The notes beneath the pieces are model-generated. The model had not been told where the DNA came from and ran no database searches. It worked only from the letters and a program-made list of their open reading frames with translations. Made by a program: the position numbers and the translations under genes. From contig NC_133497.1 of NCBI RefSeq assembly GCF_025370935.1, positions 9,725,000-9,788,999 of the forward strand: a DNA stretch of 64,000 bases, written 5' to 3'. Numbering within the stretch: the stretch's first letter is position 1; every line of letters starts with the position of its first letter. Shown here piece after piece: positions 1-12,149 of the stretch. Origin of the DNA: Choristoneura fumiferana (taxonomy: Eukaryota; Arthropoda; Insecta; Lepidoptera; Tortricidae).

Positions 1-170
1 TAATTAGTGTTAACTGTTCAGTGTTCATTGTTCAGTGCAATGTTGTGAAGTGCTAAATTTAAATTTTTAAGTAGTTGGAAAAAAAAACTTGGCCGGTTAA
101 ATTGAATGGTGTTATTTTGGAATATTTTTAAAATACATTCTGTGATGTGCATGTTTGGATTTGCTTAAAT
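1..170 (+). other. Probable 5' UTR or promoter-proximal sequence of the ARID5-like gene
   Basis: This stretch lies directly upstream of the proposed start codon at 171. The frame of that ATG has a stop at 129-131 and no other ATG between, so 171 is the first in-frame start; out-of-frame ATGs occur at 145 and 151. No clear TATA box or initiator can be picked out. The transcription start may lie before the window. Confidence 0.35.
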
Positions 171-191
171 ATGGATAAGCCCACATTTAAG
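171..191 (+). CDS. ARID5B: ARID5-like gene, exon 1 (start exon, 7 codons)
   Basis: The frame reads MDKPTFK and then a good splice donor, AAG|GTACGT, at 191/192, in phase 0. Exon 2 also begins in phase 0, so the two join without adjustment. The ATG has A at -3 and G at +4, a good initiation context. Vertebrate ARID5A/B proteins likewise begin with a very short divergent leader immediately before the conserved (V/L)G-PCG-HG block, and that is what this exon would supply. The match rests on position, length and phase, because seven residues carry almost no homology signal. The start could instead lie in an unseen exon. The symbol is that of the vertebrate family; whether the insect gene is closer to 5A or 5B is not decided. 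Confidence 0.5.
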
Positions 192-2150
192 GTACGTTAA
201 AAGTGTTTAATTTGACTATAAAAGTGAAACTTCCGGTCTTATATTCGAACGTTATTGATTTTTAATAGGAACCAAACAGATATATATTAGAAGAAAAATC
301 GTCAGTATCAAAATAGATGATAACATTCTATTGTTTCACGTGACTACGGTAACAATACTATTGTCTTCAAGTTATTTTTTCATTTCATTTCATTTTAACG
401 TTACCTTCGATATGTAAATGTCGTTTAAAAATCTAGAAACTAGTTTGTTTTGTCTACGTATGACCTACGATATCGTTATAAAATTGGTGCCTACTTTTTA
501 CATAAGTACAACGACAAGGTTATTTGATTGGGAAAAAGAACGTCATCATGAGATTTTTTATAATAACCACAGAATGAATAATAATAGTATGTACATGATT
601 TAAATTGTTAAATCACAAATGAGCAAGAGATAAAGAATAATTCGAATGGCGATCGTAACTCCGCCTGTATGCCGTATCAGCGCTAGTGATGTTGCCAAGA
701 CCGCGAAATAGTCGATATCGATAACCGGTTATCGTGACAGTATTATTATAAAAATAAGTTTGCAATGTTAATCATGTTTAGTAATAATAAGTTACATAAC
801 AAATAATGATGTAAGGAAAAATAAGTTTAACTACAAAATTCCCTTAATGACGTTGCTTAGACTGCCGTTTTAAAGAGTAGACTCTACATTAAATGAGGGC
901 GCCACTATCTAAACGCTACATATTTGACATTAAATGCCTGATATATGGCAAAAAAATGTATGACAATGTTTCGATACTCGCCTCCCCTTATACAATCGCA
1001 CTTTACTAATATAGGTACGGCGAGTGAAAGAGCAAGTCAATAAGGCTCAGCGTGAATAGATTAACACAAGCGATAAGTATACTGCATGATGCAAAATAAA
1101 AAAATGCCTATATGAAATCAGTTTTGCACGTATAGTCCGATAGGCCTTCTCACCGATTTACTACTACTACTTATATACTACTTTTTTGTCGTTTTTCTTT
1201 GCATAAAAAAAAAGTTATACATATTATTCTATAACACTATAGGTGGCCAGGACGGTTAATACATTATTGTATGAAGGGCTTCTTTTGTGTCTAAGGAAAT
1301 AGGTGGAATATAACCTATTTCCTTGTGCCACTTTCCGTTGCATTTAGAGTTCCGTGTCTCAAAAGGAAAATAACGGAAACCTCACATAATCAACAAAATT
1401 TTCTCATGAATGAGAAGGACTAATTCATATACATTAATAACTAACGAGAAGTAAATCTTTACTGCGCAAATCACTGATCTCCGTTTTTAAATGACAATAT
1501 CGGGCAATTTTCCGTCATTGTTAACATTTTTAAATTTGTACGGAACTTTGGTGGGCTAATGCGACTTGTACTTGGCCGGTTTGTTTTGTTTTAATAAATG
1601 GTTTTGAATACGATTGTCTGTGGTAAAACGAGAGTTTAACTTCATGATGATTGGCAAACCCGTTAAGCCCTTTATTCGTTTTTTTTCGTTTATTTTTCTT
1701 TATAAAGTTAAATATTTTTTTTTTTAGGTTTGGCTAAATTTAAATATTCTTCTTTAAAGTTAAATACACGTCACAGTTTTAAACGGTGACGTCAACCTTT
1801 AAATAAGAATAGAATGCATCTTCTTTCCATAAACAGGTAGGTATTTTTTTTACTGAAATCTGCTGGCGTAATGAGTATTGTCATTGTGTCCTTTTGTCTA
1901 CGTAAACAAATAACTTCTTTCTCAAAACAGAACAGAATGGACATGCTTCTAACGTAAACGAATTCGTCATGGCTGACCCGATTCTTATTCAAATTTATAT
2001 TAATTTCCCAAATTATATCTAAAAAAGTAAACGTTGATAATATTTTACTTCTGTTTATGATGTCGGTAAAGAACTTAAGTACTTGTTTTTAAAATGCACA
2101 AGCTATGTATGTATACATTTTTAGTTACTTGATTTTTAATTATTAATAAT

Positions 2151-2441
2151 CATCCCAGCCTATAAACGTCCACTGCTGGGCACAGGCCTCCTCTCAGAAC
2201 AAGAGGCTTGGCCATAGTTCCCACGCGGCCCAGTGCGGATTGGGAACTTCACACACACCATTGAATTGCTTCGCAGATTTGTGCAGGTTTCCTCACGATG
2301 TTTTCCTTCACCGCAAAGCTCGTGGTAAATTTCAAATGTAATTCCGCACATGAATTTCGAAAAACTCAGAGGTGCGAGCCGGGTTTGAACCACGACCCTC
2401 TGCTTGAGAGGCGATAGGTCAAACCACTAGCCACCACGGCT
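2151..2441 (-). mobile_element. tRNA-derived SINE, HaSE2-like (family A)
   Basis: The reverse complement begins with a tRNA-like head (tggctagtggtttgacc, B box ggttcaaaccc) and ends with tttataggctgggatg. It is flanked by a direct repeat, attattaataat, on both sides, a target-site duplication that supports retroposition. Confidence 0.85.
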
Positions 2442-3719
2442 ATTATTAATAATAATTTAACGAAATTTAATTTGAATAGTGTGTTCACCTAAATAGCGCT
2501 AATCTTTACATTAAAACACGTTTCATCACAATGTGTTAATAATTAATTAATTGGCTCGAGCATTATTTAGCGAAGGCCAAATATCAAATTCACATCCACG
2601 AACTAAACGCCCTTTTTTCTCTGCACTCACTAAAATGTCTTACAAAAATATTATTTTTATTTAATAAGTTGTGATAAACAAGGCACCATCTTTTTTATTT
2701 ATTTTTATATTTTTTTTATCTATATTTGCTATTTGTTGCAAATTGACTTAATGCAAGTTTTACGTAGATTTTTCTAGATAGCCATGACGTCATCGTATGG
2801 CCGCTGCAACTAGCTGATCGCTTTTGCCTTGGCCCACGAACTTCACGTTTAACTCAAGTAGAGCAGGGCTGTCCAAAGCTCGGCCCGCGGCTTCTGTTTT
2901 GCGACCCGCAAGTCCCGCAACAGTCCTGAAACGTTTAGTTTAAAATTACGTTTTAACAGGGAGCTAAAATAAAATCGTTTTTGTTATGTTTTTTTTCTCT
3001 AAATTACATCAGAGTTAGAGCACAACCAGAAAAGTATTGCTAAATGAACTACATGTACTTTATATTGCTTCTCCGATATAACTGTGTACGTCCTTATACG
3101 CGATACATAACATTGTTATAGACTTGCGCAAAGTAACACCTGAATCAATCTAGTATAGCTGAAGCTGCAGAAAGTATTTAGTTTTTTTTGTCATCGAATT
3201 GGCATACTCCAATTTCAAGTAATTTCGACTATTGGAGTTAGATAAGGTTAAATGCATAACGACTCTATGTAGTCTTTAGTAGTTAAGTAATGTTGCTTTG
3301 GTAAAAGGTACTAGAAATGCCAAAGTTCAAATAATCACCATTGTCTGCTGGTACCAACGCGATGGCTAAATATGTTATCATTAACCCATAAAAACTGAAA
3401 ATAGAGTTCTATTTATAAAAACGCAACCGCTCGCTACGTTTGTAGCGCGTGACGTCACTCTTACACTCGCCACCGCTTGGTGTGAGGTTCAGGAACGATT
3501 GGTTGAAATGTACTCGATCGTACTTTACTCAATTTAGGTAGCTTTTGTGAGAAAAAAAAAGTATTATCTACTCTTATCAAAGAGTGATGTTAAGGAATGA
3601 CCGACTGAGTGACAGATAACACGCAGTCTAAACCACTGGAGCTAGTCTTGGAATTTGGTAGACATACTTGAGCGAATTAAAGGTGCAGAAAGAGATTTTT
3701 CGAAATTTCCACGGCATAT

Positions 3720-3912
3720 TTTTTTATTTTTTCTTGATGGCGAAGCCGCGGGCATAAGCTACTCGTACTTATGCACATATCGTAGCTCGCCTTCCACCTT
3801 CCAAATGTGTGGAGGCTGGAGTAGCTGAATGCAATAGGCCAAAGGCAAGTGTTTTAGGGGAACCTAATGTCCAACATTGGATTTCTGTAGGCCGATAATG
3901 ATGATGATGGTA
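3720..3912 (+). mobile_element. LINE 3'-end fragment with (GAT)n tail
   Basis: The sequence contains ggcataagctactcg and ggaacctaatgtccaac and ends at ggccgataatgatgatgatgg, the style of 3' terminus seen on lepidopteran RTE-type LINEs. No reverse transcriptase frame is left. Confidence 0.4.
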
Positions 3913-4028
3913 GAGATGTGTTTATTTACTAGCATTTACCCGAAGTTTCGCGCGTAAACCATTAAATCTGGCATTTAAAATGAAATTCCATGATTTCGCA
4001 AAAAATCTCATGAGAATTCTCAAAAATT

Positions 4029-4338
4029 CATCATCATCATCATCTCAACCTATATATGTCCCACTGCTGGGCACAGGCCTCCTCTCACAATGAGAGGGCT
4101 TGGGCCGTAGTTCCCACGCGGGCCCAGTGCGGATTGGGAACTTCACACACACCGTTGAATTGCTTCGCTGGTTTGTGCAGGTTTCCTCACGATGTTTTCC
4201 TTCATCTTAAAGCTCGTACTAAATTTCAAATGGGATTTTGCGCATGAATTTCGAAAAACTCAGTGGTGTGAGCCGGGGTTTGAACCCACGGTCCTCTGCT
4301 TGAGAAGCGATAGGTCAAACCACCAGACCACCACGGCT
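4029..4338 (-). mobile_element. tRNA-derived SINE, HaSE2-like (family A)
   Basis: A nearly full-length copy in reverse, with its (GAT)n tail as catcatcatcatcat at the left and its head, agccgtggtggtctggtgg, at the right. Open frames read in it are SINE translation only. Confidence 0.85.
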
Positions 4339-4630
4339 CTCACTTCATTTACGTTGCTCAAAAAACCCGCGCCACACGTCTCTGATCAGTCAGTTTTCCA
4401 GAGAAGTTATCGAATGTTCGCCCCCGAAAGCCTAGCAAATTATTATAGCAAATTTCGTCGAAATCGGTACATGTTTCCAAGACCCCTGATATAAATAAAA
4501 AAATATCTAAGAACAGCTCGTTTAGAGATAGATATAAGATAATTCCTAGGTCGATTTCGATATTTTAATATTTACGATATTTTATTTTTATAACGTTTTA
4601 AACTTTCGTGACTTTCACTCATAGTCAAAA

Positions 4631-4852
4631 TACCACTAACGGGACATCACGCTAAAAACACGAGTAATATTTACCTCGACGTTTCAACCACATTACAGTG
4701 GCCGTGGTCACGAGTAGACTGAAGTGTAGGGTGCTAGGCAGACTTGACACCCTACACTTCAATCTACTCGTGACCACGGCCACTGTAATGTGGTTGAAAC
4801 GTCGAGGTAAATATTACGCGTGTTTTTTAGCGTGATGTCCCGTTTGTGGTAT
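4631..4852. mobile_element. Palindromic (foldback) element, arms about 103 bp
   Basis: The left arm 4631-4733 and right arm 4748-4852 are near-perfect reverse complements around a short loop. The arms share gacgtttcaaccacattaca. Single arms of the same family occur at 25128-25260 and 47395-47465 (there with gacgtttcgaccacattaca). It is probably a non-autonomous DNA element or MITE. Confidence 0.75.
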
Positions 4853-5109
4853 ATTTTATTTTTGTGAAACATGTCTTTGTGTATATTGATTCATTTATGT
4901 TTTCGAATGGGACGTGTATATATGTATGTATAATACTTTAATATACATAAAACACGGCTTAATAACAGGTACAGGTAGGTACAGTATATTTTCAATGCGA
5001 ACGAAAAAAACAGGAATGCCTACTAGTTCTTCGTTCGATGTGACTGTGGGTGTACAATTATTAGTGAATCTTAAGTCTAAAAATACCGATTAAAACAGTG
5101 CGCATAGTC

Positions 5110-5415
5110 AATAATCATCATATCAGCCATAGGACGTCCACTGTTGGACATATCCCCCCCCTCGTAGACCTCCAGTTGCCTCGGTTGGAAGCGGCTTTAA
5201 CCAGGTCATCCGTCCATCTCGTTGGTGGACGACTCGAGAATCTTTCGGCCCCAACGACCATCTGTTCTCCGTGCTATATGGCCTGCCCATTGCCACTTCG
5301 ACGAGCTGATTCGCTTGGCTATGTCGGTGACCCTTGTTCTTCTACGTATCTCCTCATTTCTGATTCGATCCCGTAGAGAAACCCCAAGCATAGCTCTCTC
5401 AATAGCTCGCTGAGC
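5110..5415 (-). mobile_element. LINE fragment: reverse transcriptase ORF C-terminal region
   Basis: The minus-strand frame reads MLGVSLRDRIRNEEIRRRT and then SSSKWQWAGHIARRTDGRWG, a phrase typical of the C-terminal part of RTE/R2-style non-LTR retrotransposon polyproteins in Lepidoptera. The frame is then disrupted. The left end (ctgttggacatatcccccc) is the typical 3' UTR of the same elements. It is a dead fragment. Confidence 0.75.
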
Positions 5416-6573
5416 AATTCCCTATTTATAAGACCTATAGTGAAACACCAAGTCTCGGAAATGATAATTGCATTGTAATTATTACCTTTGGATATAAACT
5501 TCTAAAAATACATAATCATGTATATTTATTTTACCGGTGTAAGTACAATCAAACCGCTACCACTGCTAAGATTATGCAAAAAAAAAGTATTCGTACCTCC
5601 TCCTCTCGAAGTGATTTACTTAGATATAAAGTCCCCAAACAATAGGCGACAGGGTAAACACTGTAATTCAAATTTTATATTGCTCACTATCATGTATTTC
5701 GTATGATTCTTTGCCACTAATAATTTATAGAAAAGTATCTATACATGGTAATCAAAATCGATCATTATTTGTTTAAATGCTGTCGAAGTATCGCTCCATT
5801 GCAAAACACATCTTGCCTCCGTGGCTTAAGGTAATTAATCTCGTGACAATCACCTGACAATAGAACGTCGATAACATTTCAAGTCTTTACCGGAAAGTGA
5901 CGTCACTACGGCGGCCGGTTTGGTGACGTCACTAGTGTTCACAATGCGGTGACAATGGTTTGTGTTTGGCTTTCGCTGTGTCCTTATTAAACAAGGTATA
6001 AATAAGAGTTATGATTAGCATTATCCATTCATACTTATGTATTACACATTAGAGTATTAGACCGATAAACGATATGGGTCCATTTGTATAATAAAGTACA
6101 AGCTAATAGTATTAGTGAATTTCAATACAAAAACGCTACTCCATACTTCCATACTAATTTTATTTTTATTTTATTTTTGTTTGTCACCGTTGAAACGGAG
6201 CGACGGAGCGACGTGATTTTTGGCATAGAGATAGTTTATGGGTCAGAGAGTGCCATAGGCTACTTTTTATCCCGGAAAATGCACACATCTCGTCAAGACG
6301 TAACGTAACGTCAAATGGACCTCTCGATATTAACGCCATCTAGCGGTATTTCGCCTCTCAAGAATCCCTCATTGTGTTACTCACTGATTTCTCACGACAT
6401 ACGTGGTCATGCGGTTTGGCAGATTGGTAAACATATTTTGCCCCTTGCCGTTACTTTGTGTAGGCACTTTAATTTCTATCGCTGACCTTCTGCTCTTTAA
6501 ATATAGATTATTTTATGTAGTCATTAAAACACTAATTGATTTAAATGTAGAAGAATTTAAGTTCATATTTCTT

Positions 6574-6748
6574 GTAATACGAATGTTTGCTCTGGGGTCT
6601 TGGACGTTTAATATGTATTTATCTATATTATTATAAGTATGTTTAGCCTTTGCCAAGTACCCATAGTACAGTCTTTGCTTAGTTTGGGTCTAAGACTCTA
6701 AGTCAAGTGATATCAAGTGTCACATGATATTTATTATTTATTTATTCA
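6574..6748 (+). mobile_element. SINE family D body, head missing
   Basis: It shares aatacgaatgtttgctc, tcttggacgtttaatatg and the tail atatttattatttatttatt with the intact family D copy at 53073-53344, but lacks the tRNA-like head. Confidence 0.6.
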
Positions 6749-7063
6749 ATTTATTAAAAGTGCCCTATGTATTATTACAAAGATCCAGTTAACTGGTATA
6801 AACATAGGATTAATTTAAAAACCAATATAGAATGAGCCCACATTGCGTACATTTTGCTTAGAAGCAACAGCTATTTCTAGGTACGGCCGTTTATAATTTA
6901 TATTTGACATAACTATGAATTTGTACGGAACCCCCTCCGTGCGCGTGCGCGAGTCTCACTCTTGGCCAAATTTTTCTACTATTATTAATTACTATTATAG
7001 AGTTATTCGTCAACATGCAGTTAGAAGATAAGAAATAGGTATCTTTGTGCTTAAGTATATTTA

Positions 7064-7180
7064 TCATCATCATTATCTTCGGCGTATACACATCCTACTG
7101 CAGGGTGCAGGGCTCCTCTCAGAATGAGAGGGCTTGGGCAATAATTCCCTCGGAGGCCCAGTCCAAATTGGGCAGCTGTT
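7064..7180 (-). mobile_element. Degenerate SINE A 3' fragment
   Basis: It retains catcatcattat, then ggctcctctcagaatgagag and gggcttgggca in the order of family A in reverse, with many substitutions. It is an old copy. Confidence 0.6.
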
Positions 7181-8185
7181 TTCGATTTTTTCCTCCATCG
7201 AAAAGCTATAACGATTCGAATATTGCCTAAGAATATTTTCCAACGAATATTCTGGAAAATCGAAAAGTAATTAGGAACTCCCAGTTTACCGAACTGGAAC
7301 AATCCCTTAGGGCAATCTCTTTACTTATTTAGTATAGCACTAGGTACACTTTACTTCCTAGAATTTTAATGTTCGTGACGCAAAAGTTAATTATTTTATT
7401 CAAAATTAAAACTGGTTTTTCCTAACCGATTTAGTTGTAGACGGTTTATAAGGATAAGATTTGTTTTATCATTTTATAAACAAACACACAAATGAATTAC
7501 GGTAATTATTAAAACATTGGCCTTTAACAGGATAGTGTATCACGGTTATTCATACAAACAGCTATTACGCCCTCTACCTTAGCTTTAAGTTAAAGCATTT
7601 AACCGATTTTTATGTTTTTGATGTTGTTTGACAGTTCTGTCAGCACTTGTGCTAGGTTAGTACTTTTCGCTAATTTTATTTAATCGATAGATTAATATTT
7701 ATAGAATTACCAGAATTATAAAAAACCTCGCCATATTGCGGAAAACCAATAGAACTAATTTCTTACACTGGTAACACTAAATTAAAATGTCATCTGTCTA
7801 TTGCTGTCAAAGTTAAACATGCTTGCGCTTCGTATTTTAGTGTTATTTTTTGTTTTTGTGCGTTAAAATGCCGAAGATTATCCATAAGTTTGGAAGAAAA
7901 ATAAAATAGAAAAAGTTTGAAGAATTAAAAAATATTCTTTTAAATAACATCACCGACACGACACCGTTCTGAATATGACTGGTAGGTTAGGTACCGTATA
8001 GTAAGTGTAAAGAATGTTGCAATATAAAACGTAGAAGTGCTGCCCTCGCGTCAGTTTTTTTATGTTCCTGGTTAGCCTTTACATTTCTTTGAATGTCTCC
8101 GCGGACGAGGGTTATAGCTCCAGCACGGATCGCAAGGCATGGTAATGTATAGTGATGAAGTCACTGCAGCACTGTGTGAACTGGC

Positions 8186-8301
8186 CCTACAATGTGAAGT
8201 GCAAAATTCGAACTTGGTATCTTGAACTATCTTGCCGTCCCGAGAGTGAGAGAGACGGTGCGACATGAACGTCGGTTTTCGAATTTCGTAGTAGCCCTCT
8301 T
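8186..8301. mobile_element. Inverted-repeat MITE, family G (diverged)
   Basis: It has gaagtgcaaaattcgaactt at the left and cgaatttcgtagtagccct at the right, the terminal motifs of family G (compare 17566-17712). Confidence 0.55.
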
Positions 8302-9286
8302 GATCCTTAATGTGCCGTGTGAAGTTGAACTCAATAATCTTATCTTTTCATATCGATTATAACATTTACCACTAGATAATTGCTACGGATATGATAATTA
8401 GTTACGTCACTCATATTTTCGTAATGAGCTAATAAAGGCACTAATAATTGAAATACTAATAATTACTTTCGAAATAATCCTTCATTATGAACCATGGTAT
8501 GACCCTCTATGAATGAATAGAGGAGTTTTATGGGCAGCGGAATGATATTGATAATTATCTTATCACGACTGTTTTTGTTTTTGGTTTTTATTTATCGAAT
8601 ACTTATAAACGAGCAATTCTTATATATATTTAGAATCTCGGAACGGCTCCAACGATTTCGATTAAATTTGGCATGTCGGGGTTTTCGGGGTTGACAAATC
8701 GATCTAGCTTGGTCTTATCTCTGGGAAAAAACGCTTATTACAGAGTTTTAGCCCGAGCAAAGCTCGGTCGCCCAGGTACTTTAACATTTAACCTATCACC
8801 AGATATCACCGTGATTTTCTTGATTTCCGTTAACTTCGACAGACCACTAATCTAAAGAAAAGAAAATAAAAAAAAACTCATACATTATATAACTTTACAG
8901 TCATTCTTAAAGGTCAGCTTAAATTGTAAGTTCAAATACTTGTCGAGTGACATTGACGTGACACATGAGAGACATAAAAAAACTTAAGTTTCACTAAATA
9001 TGTGTGAATTAAAAAGGCTTTAATTATGGACTTTAAGAACCTCATAAATTAAATTTACACTGTTTTACTGCGCGTAATTAATTATCTTTTATTTTAGACA
9101 GTAAGATTTAGGCCCCCGAGTACCTTAGATAAATGAACTTCATTTGCCTTGTTTAATGTTAACTTGAAGTTAACAAACATCAAAAATAACATGTTGTTTA
9201 ACAATACCACACTCGAACAAATTATACTGCCATGCCAATGATTTATTGCAATGCAATGATTACATGCCAAATATTTATTATTAACT

Positions 9287-9310
9287 CCATCCATCCCAGC
9301 CTATACGTCC
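9287..9310 (-). mobile_element. SINE A, 3' piece cut off by a later insertion
   Basis: The sequence catcccagcctatacgtcc is the 3' end of a family A SINE in reverse. The next SINE bases resume at about 9604. Confidence 0.7.
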
Positions 9311-9603
9311 TAAATTTTTTTTATTTTTTTTTATTCGACTGGATGGCAAACGAGCAAGTGGGTCTCCTGATGGAAAGAGATCACCACCGCCCATAAACAT
9401 CTGCAACACCAGGGGTATTGCAGATGCGTTGCCAACCTAGAGGCCTAAGATGGGATACCTCAAGTGCCAGTAATTTCACCGGCTGTCTTACTCTCCACGC
9501 CGAAACACAACAGTGCAAGCACTGCTGCTTCACGGCAGGATTAGCGAGCAAGATGGTGGTAGCAATCCAGGCGGACCTTGCACAAGTTCCTACCACCTGC
9601 AAA
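9311..9603 (-). mobile_element. Retroelement 3' tail, family B
   Basis: In reverse complement it starts gcaggtggtaggaacttgtg and ends ttgccatccagtcgaataaa plus an A-run. At least eight copies in the window share this 3' end but differ in 5' extent, as expected of a 5'-truncating retroelement. The apparent frame with CGCLTLHAETQQCKHC-like content is part of the repeat, not a host gene. Confidence 0.75.
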
Positions 9604-9644
9604 CCCACTGCTGGGCACAGGCCTCCTCTCAGAACAAGAGGGCT
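9604..9644 (-). mobile_element. SINE A, continuation after the family B insertion
   Basis: The sequence resumes at cccactgctgggcacaggcc and stops after caagagggc, so the SINE is both split and 5'-truncated. Confidence 0.65.
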
Positions 9645-9679
9645 ATTTTCTACTGTTTATTTATAATCATCGCGAAATA

Positions 9680-9766
9680 ATAATAATACAATACAATACA
9701 ATTACTCTTTATTGTACACCAGAAATAGTAAGCGATACAGAAAACAGGTACACAGAGGAAAATATA
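9680..9766 (-). mobile_element. LINE 3' tail ending in (TTGTA)n
   Basis: The sequence aatacaatacaatacaa followed by ctctttattgtacacc is the reverse of the tail seen at 11860-11958. It is a short 3' remnant of a LINE with a pentanucleotide-repeat end. Confidence 0.55.
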
Positions 9767-10024
9767 AATATAAAATATAATATTAAAAGCAGTAATGTTT
9801 TTGTCCATATACAAAAGTAAATATCGATAAACCTATCGAATGCTACTCCATCACTATCTAACGCTGCGATGCGAACATTCGGTTGTAATGTTTCTTTTCT
9901 CACTGGCCAGTGACGTTTTATTTAGTGTTTAACAAAATTCAAGTCAAGCGATGCCAACATTACCAAAAATAATATAGCAGCATCGACTTGGCAATTCAAG
10001 ATGGCTTCGTTATTACTAGTATGG

Positions 10025-10525
10025 TTTATATCAATCCAATTTATGAATAGTGTAAACAAAGACGCCATTTACCCGCGCGCCATAGACATTTAGTGTTGTG
10101 AAAACCTAGAACCTAGAGCTAAATAGTTAATCCGTTCAGTAAATCGATTAATTTATTAATTGAATAGATCAAAGTCTTTCTGTCTATTTCATTATTAACA
10201 ATACTTGATTTAATTCCAAAGACGATTTATTCAATTATAAAAGCAGTAACTATTTTTAAATTTTAACGTAAGTAAAAAAAAATCGCTTATTAAATCGAGC
10301 ATTAATCGATTTAAAAAATGACAAATTTTCCACCATCTCTACGCTAGTCTATGCTACTACCACAGAATATATAATAGTACTAACGTTATGCTACTACATA
10401 TGCCCGTGTTTCATTCAAGAAATAACGTCATATTTTGACGAAGATTTTTCAAATGAAATCAAGTGAATTTTAGTGAAAAGTGACGAATTATGAATGAATG
10501 TGTTATTGATTCGGATTGATATAAA
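10025..10525. mobile_element. Candidate 501-bp DNA element with 13-bp terminal inverted repeats
   Basis: The left end tttatatcaatcc is exactly inverted at the right end (ggattgatataaa). The interior is shared over about 400 bp with 40050-40480, including cgattaatttattaattgaa and ttttccaccatctctacgct. It has no coding capacity. Confidence 0.55.
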
Positions 10526-10998
10526 ATCCACAGGAGTAGCTATTTTATATTCTTTTAGTATGGGGTCAAATCAAATCTTGTAGGTTGACATTGAAGCCCC
10601 TTCTAATGATCGAATTGACTCGAAATTTGGTATACATGTGTAGGTTGAATGACAATGCAAGTATAGTCAGCAAAAAGTACACTCGGCAAAAAGGCTTGTT
10701 TACATGTTTTTTTATCTTACAATGAAATGTATTATAGACACATGTCAGAAATTCACAGAGGGATTGTCAAATAAGAGTAATCGAAATAAAGTGTCAAATT
10801 AAAATTAAATTTGAAAAGTTTTTTCTGTTTATTGTTGCTATCAATAAACAGAAAAAACATGGAAATAAAATGTCAGAAATAGTAATAAGTGTTCATTTAC
10901 AAAATGGTTGTAGATAGGTACATTAAAAACTAAGTGCAGTGCGATATTTACGTAAAGAAAAGTTACAAAAATATAACACACTGTCAGCATTTGACTTT

Positions 10999-11190
10999 GG
11001 GGGGCTACATCGAAAATCGAAGTTCGCGTCGTTCCGTCCCTCTCACTCTCGTGTTAAATAATATTAGCGTCAGCGGGACAGCAAGATACGAAGTTCGAAT
11101 TTTGCACTTCGTGGTAGGGCCTACTACGAAATTCGAAAATCGAAGCTCGTACCTCGTACCATACCGTCCCTCTCTTTCTTGTATTTTATT
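10999..11190. mobile_element. Inverted-repeat MITE family G, one copy plus a half copy
   Basis: The first unit runs from gggggctacatcgaaaatc to acttcgtggtagggcc. It is followed at once by a second left half starting ggcctactacgaaattcg. The tandem arrangement suggests insertion of one copy beside another or a recombination product. Confidence 0.6.
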
Positions 11191-11611
11191 TAGAACGAGT
11201 ACTTGATATCCATAAGAGGTTATTCACACACGGAGTCATTGCCGATTACTACGCGCCGTCTCGCTCGCACGCGCCCTCTCCCTCACGCCGAGGGCTGTTT
11301 CAATTTTATACTTATTGATTCAAAGGTCGAGATTTGAATGTAGCGTTAGCAAAAGATTTTGAGACATTTTATTTACATAAAACATGGTACATACATAATT
11401 TTGTGGTATGAAGGAAATAGTTTGACATGTTTGTCACTATAAAGACCCTAGACCGCGATACAGGCTTCGCCTAGTTCGGAGTCTGAAGGACAATACCTAT
11501 AACTATGTAAAAAGTGTTTCGTGAAATAAATTATTATTTATTATTATATGACGTACAAATTTTAAATAATTGCGAAAGTTTGCGGGTGTCGAGCTGATGC
11601 CGTACCATATT

Positions 11612-11740
11612 TTTAACCCCCGAAGCAAAAAGGGGGTGTTATAAGTTTGACCGCTGTGTCTGTCTGTGGCACCGTAGCTCTTAAACGGCTAGACCGATTG
11701 GAATGCGCTTTTTTATTAGGAATATATCAAAAGTTTTCAT
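11612..11740 (+). repeat. Dispersed repeat family K
   Basis: The sequence starts aacccccgaagcaaaaaggg and continues with ctctgtctg-type runs and tagctcttaaacggctagac. The same block occurs in reverse at 34520-34715, 42640-42785 and 49315-49515. The class is not assigned. Confidence 0.55.
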
Positions 11741-11859
11741 TTTTAATGCAAGCCGTTTTTGCTGACTGCACTTTTTGTCGACTATACTTGCATTGTCACC
11801 CAAACTATAGGGAATATATTAGTATTCTGTACATCTCGGAATATTGTGCAGGTCGCCTA

Positions 11860-11958
11860 TTGCTTACCTTGTAATTTTCTCTGTGTGTACCTATTTTCTG
11901 TATCGCTTACTATTTTGTGGTGTACAATAAAGAGTCATTATATTGTATTGTACTATAT
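11860..11958 (+). mobile_element. LINE 3' tail ending in (TTGTA)n
   Basis: It ends gtgtacaataaagag followed by tattgtattgtac, with an AATAAA in place, matching in reverse the fragment at 9680-9766. Confidence 0.55.
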
Positions 11959-12149
11959 CGCCCGAGACAGCGATAGACTTGTAGACGAACTCTGGTGTTT
12001 TGCTGACGCTCCTCCGAAGGGCCACATCCGTAGTCGTTCGCGGCAACAATCCAGACCCAATGCCCGGGGGAGTTAAAGAAGTTTTTAACAAGCAAATCTA
12101 TCTAGAAATAATTAATTGAATTAGGCGTTACTTTACGGTCGATATCAAT

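Noticed and set aside
4056..4494. Open frames of 63 and 100 codons
   Set aside because: They are translations of a SINE A and flanking AT-rich sequence; the same peptide pieces recur at every SINE copy.
9418..9666. 82-codon frame with a Cys-rich HAETQQCKHCCF segment, repeated at 13153, 18096, 35262 and 40895
   Set aside because: It looks like a small zinc-binding protein, but it is the antisense of the family B retroelement tail and appears once per copy with truncations.
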